Shown: one piece after another, positions 1 through 9,439 of the stretch
Layout of the letters: each line of letters opens with the position of its first letter
Numbering within the stretch: position 1 is the stretch's first letter
Source of the DNA: Oxalobacteraceae sp. CFBP 13730
GTDB taxonomy: Bacteria > Pseudomonadota > Gammaproteobacteria > Burkholderiales > Burkholderiaceae_D
Direction: 5' to 3'
NCBI GenBank assembly: GCA_014841835.1
Contig: JACYUQ010000005.1
Location: forward strand, 186,001 to 250,000
Length of the DNA stretch: 64,000 nucleotides
Program-made: the position numbers and the translations under genes
Notes under the pieces: generated by a model
The model's database searches: none
What the model was told of the DNA's origin: nothing
The model's input: the letters and a program-made list of their open reading frames with translations, nothing else

Positions 1-44
1 AGGCATAAAATGACGGTCTTTCCGAACCACATAAGGCACACACG

Positions 45-458
45 ATGCGCATCCTGCATACCATGTTGAGGGTCGGCGACCTGCAACGCTCCATCGACTT
101 CTACACCACCGTGCTGGGCATGAAACTGCTGCGCACGAGCGAGAACGCCGAGTACAAATACAGCCTGGCCTTCCTCGGCTACGGCAGCAATCCCGATCAC
201 GCCGAACTCGAGCTGACCTATAACTGGGGCACCGACAGCTACGACATGGGCACGGCCTACGGCCACATCGCCATCTCCACCGCCGACATCTACGCGACCT
301 GCGACCAGGTGCGCGCAGCCGGCGGCAACATTTCGCGCGAGCCAGGCCCGGTCAAGGGCGGCAGCACCGTGATCGCCTTCATTACCGATCCGGACGGCTA
401 CAAGGTCGAGCTGATCGAACGCGCCGACAACGCCAGCGGTGGCGGCCTGAGCAAGTAA
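45..458 (+). CDS. gloA: Lactoylglutathione lyase (glyoxalase I)
   Basis: Isomerises the hemithioacetal of methylglyoxal and glutathione to S-lactoylglutathione, the first step of cytosolic methylglyoxal detoxification. The 137-residue protein is a single vicinal-oxygen-chelate domain of normal length for the short bacterial enzymes. All four metal ligands of E. coli GlxI are present at matching positions: H5, E56, H74 and E122, which suggests the Ni/Co-type enzyme. A short AAGG lies upstream of the ATG. The gene stands alone; the next gene, ribB, has its own leader. A second aldehyde/electrophile defence set lies near 56-57.6 kb. Confidence 0.93.
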   Translation: MRILHTMLRVGDLQRSIDFYTTVLGMKLLRTSENAEYKYSLAFLGYGSNPDHAELELTYNWGTDSYDMGTAYGHIAISTADIYATCDQVRAAGGNISREPGPVKGGSTVIAFITDPDGYKVELIERADNASGGGLSK

Positions 459-531
459 GCCTGCCGCCTGCAGCGATCGCGCGGCGCTGCTACAATCGCC
501 GCGCCTGCATCCTGCAGGCATCTACAACATT

Positions 532-680
532 ACGTCTTCGGGGCGGGGTGCAATTCCCCACCGGCGGTATGACCGGCAACGGTCGAGCCCGCGAGCGCCT
601 GCCCGGCATCATGCCGGGCAGGGTCAGCAGATCTGGTGCGATGCCAGAGCCGACGGTATAGTCCGGATGAAAGAAGATGT
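532..680 (+). promoter_or_regulatory. FMN riboswitch (RFN element) upstream of ribB
   Basis: The conserved RFN blocks occur in order: a closing stem whose arms pair across 532-539 and 673-680, the GGGGCGGGGTG/ATTCCCCACCGGCGG block after 538, AGCCCGCGAGC near 586-596, a GCCCGGCATCATGCCGGGC hairpin at 600-618, GGTCAGCAGATCTGGTG near 621-637, and CAGAGCCGACGGTATAGTCCGGATG at about 645-669. The family senses flavin mononucleotide and lowers expression of riboflavin genes. A TACAAT hexamer at 491-496 is a plausible -10 box for the transcript. A further CTGCCC/GGGGCAG pairing near 700-724 could be part of the expression platform. Confidence 0.93.
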
Positions 681-786
681 GCGCGTTCACGCGCCCGGCC
701 TGCCCTGCCTTGCGTAGGGGCAGACTGGCGTGCGGCTGCGCTTTGCCCTGATGCGTTTTTCGCCCACTTTGCGAGGAGCGTTTCAC

Positions 787-1434
787 ATGCTGGTTTCTAC
801 CCATACCCTTTTCAGTCATGACCTGGAAGGCCGCATCGCCGCGGCGCTGGACGCTATGCGCGCCGGCATTCCGGTCATCCTGCTCGACGATTTCGATCGC
901 GAGAACGAGGCCGACCTGATCGTCGCCGCCGAACACATCACCAGCGACACCATGGCCCTGATGATCCGCGAATGCAGCGGCATCGTCTGCCTGTGCCTGC
1001 CGGACGAGAAGGTTCGCGCACTCGAACTGCCGCCGATGGCGCCAGAAAATGGCAGCCGCTTCGGCACGCCGTTCACGGTATCGATCGAGGCGCGCCATGG
1101 CGTGACCACCGGCGTCTCGGCCGCCGACCGCGTGACCACGATCCGGGCCGCCATCGCGCATGACGCCCGGCCGGACGACGTCGTGCGCCCGGGTCATGTA
1201 TTCCCGTTGCGCGCCACGCCAGGCGGTGTGCTGGCCCGCGCCGGGCACACCGAAGGTTCGGTCGACCTGGCCCGGCTGGCCGGCCTGCAGCCGGCAGCCG
1301 TGCTGTGCGAATTGATGAATCCCGATGGCACGATGATGCGCGGGGAGCAGATCGAGCAGTTCGCCGCGGAGGGCGATTTTCCGATCCTGACGATTGCTGA
1401 GTTGATTCAGTGGCGCAAGGCGCGGGCGCTGTAA
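787..1434 (+). CDS. ribB: 3,4-dihydroxy-2-butanone-4-phosphate synthase
   Basis: Converts ribulose 5-phosphate to 3,4-dihydroxy-2-butanone 4-phosphate and formate, supplying the four-carbon unit of riboflavin. The 215-residue protein is a RibB domain alone, without a fused GTP cyclohydrolase II. Seen are the acidic DDFDRENEADL loop, the ECSGIVC segment, the HGVTTGVSAADR segment and RPGHVFPL near the substrate site. The start at 787 is chosen because GAGGAG at 773-778 sits at good spacing. The frame is open upstream to 730, but that part runs into the leader and has no family similarity. The gene follows the FMN riboswitch directly, so feedback by FMN is expected. Confidence 0.94.
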   Translation: MLVSTHTLFSHDLEGRIAAALDAMRAGIPVILLDDFDRENEADLIVAAEHITSDTMALMIRECSGIVCLCLPDEKVRALELPPMAPENGSRFGTPFTVSIEARHGVTTGVSAADRVTTIRAAIAHDARPDDVVRPGHVFPLRATPGGVLARAGHTEGSVDLARLAGLQPAAVLCELMNPDGTMMRGEQIEQFAAEGDFPILTIAELIQWRKARAL

Positions 1435-1473
1435 AACAAAAAACCCGGTCGCCAATGACATTGGTCGACCGGG
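1433..1473 (-). terminator. Intrinsic terminator of the tolC operon
   Basis: A hairpin at 1444-1473 has CCCGGTCG/CGACCGGG outer arms extended by CCAAT/ATTGG. Read on the minus strand it is followed at once by a T-rich run (1443 down to about 1433). It fits rho-independent termination of the leftward tolC transcript. The rightward ribB transcript has no T-run after the stem, although the hairpin could still act on it. Confidence 0.8.
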
Positions 1474-1495
1474 CTTGCATGATGCAGTAGAAAAA

Positions 1496-2854
1496 TTACT
1501 CAACCAGCAAGCTGTTCACCGGCGTCAGGTCGGTCTCGCGCAGCGAACCTGCCGCCGCTTTCAAACGCAAGCCATTGACGATCACGTCATAGCGCGCACG
1601 CGACAGGTCGGTGCGGGTCTGGTACAGCTGGCGCTGCGCATTGAGCACGTCGATATTGATCCGCACACCCACCTGGTAACCGAGCTTGTTCGATTCGAGC
1701 GCCGACTGGCTCGATACTTCCGCCGCTTCCAGTGCCTTGACCTGCGCCAGGCCACTGCTTACGCCGAGGAACGACTGGCGCGCCTGCAGCGCTGCATTGC
1801 GGCGCGTCGCTTCCAGCTCGTTGCGGGCGCGGTCTTCCAGCGCGATCGATTCGCGCACACGGCTGGTGACGGCATAGCCGCTGAAGATCGGCACGCTCCA
1901 CTGCAGGCCGATCGCATTGTTCTTGGTATCGCCCGAGCTGCCGGTCCGACCGTTGACGTCGCGACGGGTCGAGCTGGCCACGAGGTCGAGCGTCGGCATG
2001 TGGCCGGCGCGGTTGCGCGAGATGTCGCGCGTGGCAATTTCCACCTGGAGCTGGCTGACCGTCACGCCATAGTTCTGATTCTCTGCCGACGACACCCACG
2101 GATCGACCGTGGCCGGCTGCGGCACGGCCAGCGTGGTACCGGGTTTCAGTGCTGCCAGGTTGCCCGGCGCCGTGCCGATGATGGCCTGCAGCGCGTTGCG
2201 CTTGTTGTCCAGGTCGTTGACGGCGGCGAATTCCTGCGCCAGTACCAGGTCGTACGCCGCTTGCGCCTCGTGCGTGTCGGTGATGGTCTGGGTACCCACT
2301 TCAAAATTGCGCTTGGCCGAGGCCAGTTGTTCGGTGGTTGCGTTCTTCTGGGCGCGTATCGATTCCAGCTTGTCCTGCGCGGCCAGCACGTCAAAGTAAG
2401 CTTGCGCCACGCGCGTGATCAGGTCTTGCTGGGCCTGGGCAAACTGGGCTTCGCCAATCGCTTGCTGCAGTTTGCTTTGCTGGTAGGTTTCCCAGCGATC
2501 CCAGCGATACAGCGGCTGCTGCAGCGCCAGCGTGTATTCGTTGGTGCGCAGGTTCGAGCCGCTGCTGCCGACGATGCCCGGCTGGCCGTTCGGCAAAGTG
2601 CCGAGCTGACCGACATTCCATGGATCGAAGTCACTGTCGTTCTTGCTGAGCGCACCGCTGATGCCCACGGTCGGGAGTAGCCCTGCACGCCCCTGGATGA
2701 TGCGCTCGCGGCTCGCCGACAGCGAAGCACGCGCACTGGCATACGTCGCGTCATTGGCCAGTGCCTGCTGATACACCTGGATCAGGTCGGCGGCACCGGC
2801 GTTGAGCGAGAAGCACGCGCTCGCAAGCAGCACGGCGATAAGGGGTTTCTGCAT
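1496..2854 (-). CDS. tolC: TolC-family outer membrane efflux channel
   Basis: Forms the trimeric outer-membrane/periplasmic tunnel used by tripartite drug pumps and type I secretion. The 452-residue protein starts with a cleavable signal peptide (MQKPLIAVLLASACF..., likely cut after NAGA). Two long helical repeats of the OEP family follow, including the segment LALQQPLYRWDRWETYQQ. The ATG at 2854 is chosen because GGAGAT precedes it; an in-frame ATG eight codons upstream lacks a site. It is the last gene of a leftward set: pcm-like, rhodanese, tolC. The pump partners are not in the window. Confidence 0.93.
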   Translation of the reverse strand: MQKPLIAVLLASACFSLNAGAADLIQVYQQALANDATYASARASLSASRERIIQGRAGLLPTVGISGALSKNDSDFDPWNVGQLGTLPNGQPGIVGSSGSNLRTNEYTLALQQPLYRWDRWETYQQSKLQQAIGEAQFAQAQQDLITRVAQAYFDVLAAQDKLESIRAQKNATTEQLASAKRNFEVGTQTITDTHEAQAAYDLVLAQEFAAVNDLDNKRNALQAIIGTAPGNLAALKPGTTLAVPQPATVDPWVSSAENQNYGVTVSQLQVEIATRDISRNRAGHMPTLDLVASSTRRDVNGRTGSSGDTKNNAIGLQWSVPIFSGYAVTSRVRESIALEDRARNELEATRRNAALQARQSFLGVSSGLAQVKALEAAEVSSQSALESNKLGYQVGVRINIDVLNAQRQLYQTRTDLSRARYDVIVNGLRLKAAAGSLRETDLTPVNSLLVE

Positions 2855-2893
2855 TGCTATCTCCACAGGGGTCATCAAGTTTTTGGAATCAGG

Positions 2894-3217
2894 TCAATAC
2901 GTCGGCATCGACGGATCGACTTGCAAAGCCCAGGCGTGTATCCCGCCCGTCAAGTTGGTTACATTGCTAAATCCATTGCGCTCGAGGAAGGCAGCAACCT
3001 GCATGCTGCGCGCCCCGTGGTGGCAGATGCAGACGACCTCGCGGTCGTCGGCGATCTCGGTCACGCGCACCGGAATCAGGTTCATCGGAATCTGGGTCGA
3101 GCCGGCAATCTTGCACGTCTCGAATTCCCAGTTTTCGCGCACGTCGAGCAGCAGCGGCTGCTCGCGCGCCGGATCGGCCAGCAAGGCGGCCAGTTCAGGA
3201 GCAGTAATCTGTTGCAT
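2894..3217 (-). CDS. Rhodanese-like sulfurtransferase, single domain
   Basis: A single rhodanese domain of 107 residues. The active-site loop CHHGARS carries the catalytic cysteine (C65 from the ATG start), so the protein can probably accept a persulfide; its physiological sulfur donor and acceptor are unknown. No signal peptide is seen, so it is cytoplasmic. A GTG one codon upstream is an alternative start, and GAGGGCG lies upstream of both. The gene starts 10 bp after the pcm-like stop and ends 39 bp before tolC, so the three genes are probably cotranscribed. Confidence 0.88.
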   Translation of the reverse strand: MQQITAPELAALLADPAREQPLLLDVRENWEFETCKIAGSTQIPMNLIPVRVTEIADDREVVCICHHGARSMQVAAFLERNGFSNVTNLTGGIHAWALQVDPSMPTY

Positions 3218-3227
3218 CACAGCGCCC

Positions 3228-3881
3228 TCAGAACGTGAAACCGGATGGCTTCGATGCGCCCGTCAGCGGCTTGGCGACGGTTTCGAACACGGTGACCGCG
3301 TCATGCGCGGTGGCCGAGGTGCGGGTGATCAGCTGGCACGTCATGGCCGGCGCAGCACCGACGATCGCGATCATGCGGCCACCGATTTTCAGTTGCTTGA
3401 TCAGCGACTCTGGCAGTAGCGGCAGCGCGCCCGAGACCACGATCACGTCGTAGTCGGTGCCGGTGGCCCAGCCCTGCGCGCCATTGCCCACTTCGACCGC
3501 CACATTGGTGATGCCGGCAGCGTCCAGATTCTGCTTGGCCTGGGCAGCGGTTTCCGGCAGGATTTCAACGCTCGTCACATGACGCGCCTTGCTCGCCAGC
3601 AGCGCCGCCAGGTAGCCCGAACCGGTACCGATCTGCAGCACGTTGTCGCCCTGCTTGACGCCAGCCTCTTGCGCCATGCGCGCTTCGACCTTCGGGTTGA
3701 GCATGGCTTCGCCACCCGGCAGCGGAATTTCGGTGTCGGCAAATGCCAGGTTCTGGTAGGCCTGTGGCACGAATTGTTCACGCTTGACCACGTGCAGCAG
3801 GTCGAGGATGTCCTGGTCCAGCACATTCCAAGGACGGATCTGCTGTTCGATCATATTGAAGCGGGCTTGTTCGATATTCAT
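3228..3881 (-). CDS. Pcm-like SAM-dependent methyltransferase
   Basis: A 217-residue protein of the protein-L-isoaspartate O-methyltransferase fold. The N-terminal ARFNMIEQQIRPWNVLD segment and the SAM-binding loop QIGTGSGYLAALLA are clear. Genuine Pcm proteins carry a conserved GQTIS-type loop before the SAM motif; here that place reads PLPGGEAMLNPKVEA. Isoaspartate repair is therefore doubtful, although databases usually apply that name. It is the first gene of the set leading to rhodanese and tolC. ATG at 3881 is preferred over an in-frame start at 3908. Confidence 0.82.
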   Translation of the reverse strand: MNIEQARFNMIEQQIRPWNVLDQDILDLLHVVKREQFVPQAYQNLAFADTEIPLPGGEAMLNPKVEARMAQEAGVKQGDNVLQIGTGSGYLAALLASKARHVTSVEILPETAAQAKQNLDAAGITNVAVEVGNGAQGWATGTDYDVIVVSGALPLLPESLIKQLKIGGRMIAIVGAAPAMTCQLITRTSATAHDAVTVFETVAKPLTGASKPSGFTF

Positions 3882-4030
3882 TTCAGTTCTCGGTGGAAAA
3901 ATAAACAATCCGATATTCTAATCCGTGAACGGTGCTGGAACCTACCTGAATAGGTATCTCGAGGCACATCTTATCGACGCACGCCTTCCCCAGAGGAAAA
4001 TTGCGACAGTCTGCAGTTTGGAGGGGATGA

Positions 4031-4054
4031 ACGCCAGAAATCCGGTTCTGGCGT
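4031..4054. terminator. Strong hairpin downstream of tetR, possible terminator
   Basis: ACGCCAGAA and TTCTGGCGT pair perfectly around a six-base loop, 10 bp beyond the tetR stop. No T-run follows on either strand, so a classic intrinsic terminator is not shown. It may mark the tetR mRNA end or be a small repeat. Confidence 0.45.
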
Positions 4055-4064
4055 GAGGCGTGGT

Positions 4065-4715
4065 TCAGTGAGCTGCGTGGCCAGCCGGCACCAGGCCATT
4101 GAGAGTGATATCGAGGAAGGCGTCGAGGAACGCTTCGGGATCGAGGTCGCAGCGCTCGCACGGGGCGATGGTGTGCTTCCAGGTCGAGAGCATCAGCATC
4201 GGTGCGATCAGCACCTGGGTGGTCTGGGCAATATCGATCGCGCGAAACTCGCCGCGTTGCACGCCGCGCTCGAGCATGCTCGAAATCATGCGCATGCCGC
4301 GGCTCATGACTTCGGTCTGGTAAAAGCGCGCAAGCTCAGGAAAATTATCGGCTTCCGCAAAGATCAGCTTGCTGATACCGGACGCCTTGGTCGCGCCCAC
4401 GCTGTGCCACCACGACAGGATCACACTGCGCAGCAGAACGGCGCTGTGGCCTTCGAACTCGGCCACCGAGACTTCGGCCTGGCCCAGCATCGGAACGATA
4501 CTCTGACGCACCACCGCCTTGAACAGGTCTTCCTTGTTGGTGTAATACAGGTACAAGGTTCCCTTGGAAACGCCTGCGCGCTTGGCCACGTCTTCGAGGC
4601 GGGTCGAGGCAAAACCCCGCTCGACGAACAGCTCGACCGCAGCGGAGAGCAACTCCTGCGGACGTGCTTGCTTGCGACGTTCCCAGCGTGGCTTACCGTC
4701 TGTTTGGCAGTCCAT
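4065..4715 (-). CDS. TetR/AcrR-family transcriptional regulator
   Basis: A 216-residue repressor-type protein. The N-terminal helix-turn-helix spans about residues 20-65 (LEDVAKRAGVSKGTLYLYYTNKEDLF), and the C-terminal ligand-binding half is longer and more variable. The ligand is unknown. It lies 180 bp upstream of the tolC operon leader and points the same way, and many relatives of this type control efflux genes, so a role in pump control is possible but not shown. No clear operator palindrome was found in the 180 bp before the ATG. Confidence 0.88.
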   Translation of the reverse strand: MDCQTDGKPRWERRKQARPQELLSAAVELFVERGFASTRLEDVAKRAGVSKGTLYLYYTNKEDLFKAVVRQSIVPMLGQAEVSVAEFEGHSAVLLRSVILSWWHSVGATKASGISKLIFAEADNFPELARFYQTEVMSRGMRMISSMLERGVQRGEFRAIDIAQTTQVLIAPMLMLSTWKHTIAPCERCDLDPEAFLDAFLDITLNGLVPAGHAAH

Positions 4716-4832
4716 GTCCCCACCCAGAAAATTATCTAAGGAACAACCAATATAGACCCCTCATGTTGCTGCCGTCAAGCGACCGTTGTGCAACCGAAAC
4801 TATTTCTGTTGGAACTGCACGAGAAGGAGACA

Positions 4833-4892
4833 ATGCATCATGTCATCCCTGCAGCAGGGTCCGATGTATACTCGCGCTCTGCCACTTGTTGA
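4833..4892 (+). CDS. Possible 19-codon leader peptide upstream of the YkgJ-family gene
   Basis: An ATG at 4833 follows AAGGAGA, one of the strongest ribosome-binding sequences nearby, although at short spacing. It opens a 19-codon frame (MHHVIPAAGSDVYSRSATC) that stops at 4892, five bases before the ATG of the next gene. That gene has no Shine-Dalgarno sequence of its own, so it may depend on translational coupling. The peptide has no recognised family and could be spurious. Confidence 0.35.
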   Translation: MHHVIPAAGSDVYSRSATC

Positions 4893-4897
4893 ACGCC

Positions 4898-5221
4898 ATG
4901 CTGTCCACTTCCGCCCCCTTCGAATGCCGGCCACAATGCGGCGCCTGCTGTACCGCGCCATCCATCACCAGCCCGATTCCCGGTATGCCCAATGGCAAGC
5001 CTGCAGGTGTGCGTTGCGTTCAATTGGGAGACGATCAGCGCTGCCGCATTTTCGGGCAACCCGAGCGACCGGCCTTTTGCGGCGGGCTGCAACCGTCGCA
5101 CGAAATGTGTGGCGATACCCGCGCGCAGGCGATGTTCTGGTTGAGTGAGCTGGAACGGCTGACGGCGCCGGATCCGGTGACCGACGCGGTATCCGGCGCG
5201 GTATCCGACGCGGTGGCTTAA
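4898..5221 (+). CDS. YkgJ-family cysteine-cluster protein
   Basis: A 107-residue protein with the cysteine pattern of the YkgJ (Fe-S/zinc cluster) family: CRPQCGACC near residues 10-17, C40, C49, C61 and C71. The biochemical role of the family is not firmly known; the cysteines suggest a metal site. The C-terminus has a short internal repeat (VTDAVSGAVSDAV), encoded by three 12-bp DNA repeats near 5181-5216, which may vary between strains. The start at 4898 is chosen because similarity begins there. The stop overlaps the convergent gene at 5218 by 4 bp. Confidence 0.8.
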   Translation: MLSTSAPFECRPQCGACCTAPSITSPIPGMPNGKPAGVRCVQLGDDQRCRIFGQPERPAFCGGLQPSHEMCGDTRAQAMFWLSELERLTAPDPVTDAVSGAVSDAVA

Positions 5222-5625
5222 ACCGCCGGCTTGCCGCGCGCCTGTTGCACGCGCTGGAACAGACCGCCAAGGGTCAGGCCATCGTGCCAGATATCGCCGA
5301 GCAGGACGCCGTAGCGTTCGCGCAGTGCGCGCGCCAGGGGTTCGATGTCGGTAGCGTCCGGCATCCAGCGCGACGGTTTGGCGGCGCGCACGACATTGAG
5401 GACGGGGTCATCGGGACGCAGATGCAGGCGGTCGCAATCGCCAAAGGCGCAGGCCGAGCCGAACACGGCGAGGAAATCGCGGATGTCCTTGCGGGACGCG
5501 GAAGGGAAAGAACTGCGCCACGCCCGGCCCTGGAAAGGACGGTAGCGCAAGGCATTGGGCAGCTGCCAATCATGAAATGCTACCCAGGCCAGCGCAGCAA
5601 GAATGAGGACAAGAAAAAGACTCAT
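5218..5625 (-). CDS. Hypothetical protein with one N-terminal membrane segment
   Basis: The product is 135 residues long and no family was recognised. The first 20 residues (MSLFLVLILAALAWVAFHDW) form a transmembrane segment or uncleaved signal anchor; the rest is soluble and mixed in charge, with two cysteines in the segment SACAFGDC. ATG at 5625 is preferred because the hydrophobic segment starts there; the frame is open ten codons further. The 3' end overlaps the convergent YkgJ-family gene by 4 bp. Coding-like codon use supports a real gene; function unknown. Confidence 0.65.
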   Translation of the reverse strand: MSLFLVLILAALAWVAFHDWQLPNALRYRPFQGRAWRSSFPSASRKDIRDFLAVFGSACAFGDCDRLHLRPDDPVLNVVRAAKPSRWMPDATDIEPLARALRERYGVLLGDIWHDGLTLGGLFQRVQQARGKPAV

Positions 5626-5831
5626 GGGTCGAGTGTAGCACGCGTTTTTACCCATGACACATCTTTACAGCGAGATTAAAACGGCCCCCGATGCCATCCA
5701 GAGCGGCATGCCTGATGAAGCCCCCACGCGCAGTACGGTTCAGTTAGCACAACGGCAACCGCCCCGCTCATGGTAAGCTTTGCCCCCTCGCATGTACCTC
5801 CCACTGTTCACTTCCACAGCATAAAAACACC

Positions 5832-6665
5832 ATGGATATCGTTCTCGCCATTAAGGCAATCATCATGGGCCTGGTCGAGGGTTTCACTGAATTCCTTCCG
5901 ATTTCGTCGACCGGCCACCTGATCCTGATGGGCAGCCTGCTCGATTTCACCGGCACCAAAGCCACCGTTTTCAAGATTGTCATTCAGGCCGGCGCGATGC
6001 TGGCCGTGGTCTGGGAATACCGCGATCGCATCGCGAAGGTGTTCGGCGGACTGGTCGGTGATCCCGTCCAGCAGCGCTTTGCACGCAATGTCGTGATCGC
6101 GTTCTTCCCTGCCGCCATTGCCGGCGTACTGTTCAGCGCGGCCATTACCGAAGTGCTGTTCCACCCGATTCCGGTGGCCGTTGCCCTGGTGCTTGGCGGT
6201 ATCGTCATCCTGTGGGTCGAACACCGCAACCGCCAGAACCCCAAGCCGGCACGGGTCGAGACAGTCGACGACATGAGCATGCTCGATGCGCTCAAGGTCG
6301 GCTTCGCACAAGCCTTCGCGCTGATCCCGGGCACCAGCCGTTCGGGTTCGACGATCATCGGCGGCATGCTGTTCGGCCTGTCGCGCAAGGCCGCCACCGA
6401 ATTCTCGTTTTTCCTGGCCATGCCGACAATGCTGGGCGCCACGGTCTACTCGATCGCCAAGGAGCGCGACCTGCTGTCGATGGCCGATGTGCCGCTGTTT
6501 AGCCTGGGCTTTTTCTCAGCGTTTATTTCCGCATTCCTGTGCGTGCGCTGGCTTCTGCGTTACATCAGCACGCACGACTTCACGATCTTCGCCTGGTACC
6601 GTATCGTATTCGGTATCCTGATTCTCGTGACCGCCCAATTCGACCTGCTTACCTGGGCGGACTAA
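5832..6665 (+). CDS. uppP: Undecaprenyl-diphosphatase (BacA/UppP)
   Basis: Removes a phosphate from undecaprenyl diphosphate at the inner membrane to recycle the lipid carrier for peptidoglycan and other surface polymers; members of the family give bacitracin resistance. The 277-residue protein is mostly hydrophobic helices. Both family signatures are intact: EGFTEFLPISSTGHL near residues 16-30 and the LIPGTSRSGSTIIGG loop in the middle. Length is typical. It is followed by recQ on the same strand after 58 bp, but the two have no functional link. Confidence 0.96.
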   Translation: MDIVLAIKAIIMGLVEGFTEFLPISSTGHLILMGSLLDFTGTKATVFKIVIQAGAMLAVVWEYRDRIAKVFGGLVGDPVQQRFARNVVIAFFPAAIAGVLFSAAITEVLFHPIPVAVALVLGGIVILWVEHRNRQNPKPARVETVDDMSMLDALKVGFAQAFALIPGTSRSGSTIIGGMLFGLSRKAATEFSFFLAMPTMLGATVYSIAKERDLLSMADVPLFSLGFFSAFISAFLCVRWLLRYISTHDFTIFAWYRIVFGILILVTAQFDLLTWAD

Positions 6666-6723
6666 ACCTGCAGCATCAGCCGGTCCAACACACAGCTTGA
6701 ACACTCTGTCCGACATTGAACGT

Positions 6724-8568
<1,845 letters not shown>

Positions 8569-8589
8569 CGCTGTTCGCGCAACAGGCGC

Positions 8590-8611
8590 GCCTTATTTGC
8601 GCCTTATTTGC
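8590..8611. repeat. Tandem 11-bp duplication at the trmB stop codon
   Basis: GCCTTATTTGC occurs twice head to tail. The second copy contains the complement of the trmB stop codon, so the last codons of trmB and its stop are repeated just outside the gene. A similar, longer duplication marks the pntAA stop (59546-59575). Confidence 0.85.
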
Positions 8612-9323
8612 GCGTGAAGACCAGATCCCAGACGCCGTGACCGAGCTTGATGCCACGGTTCTCGAACTTGGTCAGCGGGCGATAGGCCGGCTGCGGTGCA
8701 TAGCCGTCGGCGGTATTGGCCAGTTCCGGCTCGGCGCTCAACACTTCCAGCATCTGCACTGCATAATCTTCCCAGTCGGTCGCCAGGTGCAGGTAGCCGC
8801 CCGGTGCCAGCTTCTGGCACAGCAGCTTGACGAACGCCGGCTGGATCAGGCGGCGCTTGTTGTGGCGCGCCTTGTGCCATGGGTCGGGGAAGAACACATG
8901 CACGCCGTCGAGCGAGCCGTCGACGATCATGTGATTCAGCACCTCGAACACGTCATGCTGGATCAGGCGCAGGTTGGCAATGTCCTGCTCGCCGATCTGC
9001 TTGAGCAGGCTGCCGACACCCGGCGTGTGCACTTCGACGCCGATGAAGTCTTTCTCCGGCATCAAGCGGGCGATATGGGCCGTGGTGTCGCCCATGCCGA
9101 AGCCGATTTCCAGGATCACCGGCGCGGTGCGGCCGAATGCCTGCGCCACGTCGAGCGGTTCTTTCTTGTACCCGATCAGGAACTTCGGACCCAGTTCATC
9201 GAAGGCCCGCGCCTGCGCGGTCGACAGCCGGCCCGCGCGCGTGACAAAACTGCGGATGCGGTGTTCGGTAGGATCGTACAGCATGGACCGCGCCGGGCCA
9301 TTGTTGGGCTTATCAAGAGACAT
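8604..9323 (-). CDS. trmB: tRNA (guanine-N7-)-methyltransferase
   Basis: Transfers methyl from SAM to N7 of G46 in the variable loop of tRNAs. The 239-residue protein has the SAM loop LEIGFGMGDTTAH, the FPDPWHKARHNKRR signature and the C-terminal TKFENRG motif. ATG at 9323 (MSLDKPNN) is preferred. The longer frame would start at 9368, inside TATAATG (9367-9372 on the minus strand), which looks like the -10 box of the gene itself. It is divergent from the AstE-like gene, whose side of the spacer has a CATAAT hexamer at about 9401. Confidence 0.95.
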   Translation of the reverse strand: MSLDKPNNGPARSMLYDPTEHRIRSFVTRAGRLSTAQARAFDELGPKFLIGYKKEPLDVAQAFGRTAPVILEIGFGMGDTTAHIARLMPEKDFIGVEVHTPGVGSLLKQIGEQDIANLRLIQHDVFEVLNHMIVDGSLDGVHVFFPDPWHKARHNKRRLIQPAFVKLLCQKLAPGGYLHLATDWEDYAVQMLEVLSAEPELANTADGYAPQPAYRPLTKFENRGIKLGHGVWDLVFTRK

Positions 9324-9439
9324 GGGATGTGGGGACGAAGAAAGTGAAGAGGAAAATGCGGCTGTCATTATAGCCGACGCGCGGCGCCGCCCGGATCGGC
9401 CATAATCGCGTCTTCACCCAGCTTGCCGGAGTTTGTCCC

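Noticed and set aside
5654..5776. A 40-codon frame upstream of uppP
   Set aside because: It lacks a ribosome-binding site and similarity, and it overlaps the region expected to hold the uppP promoter.
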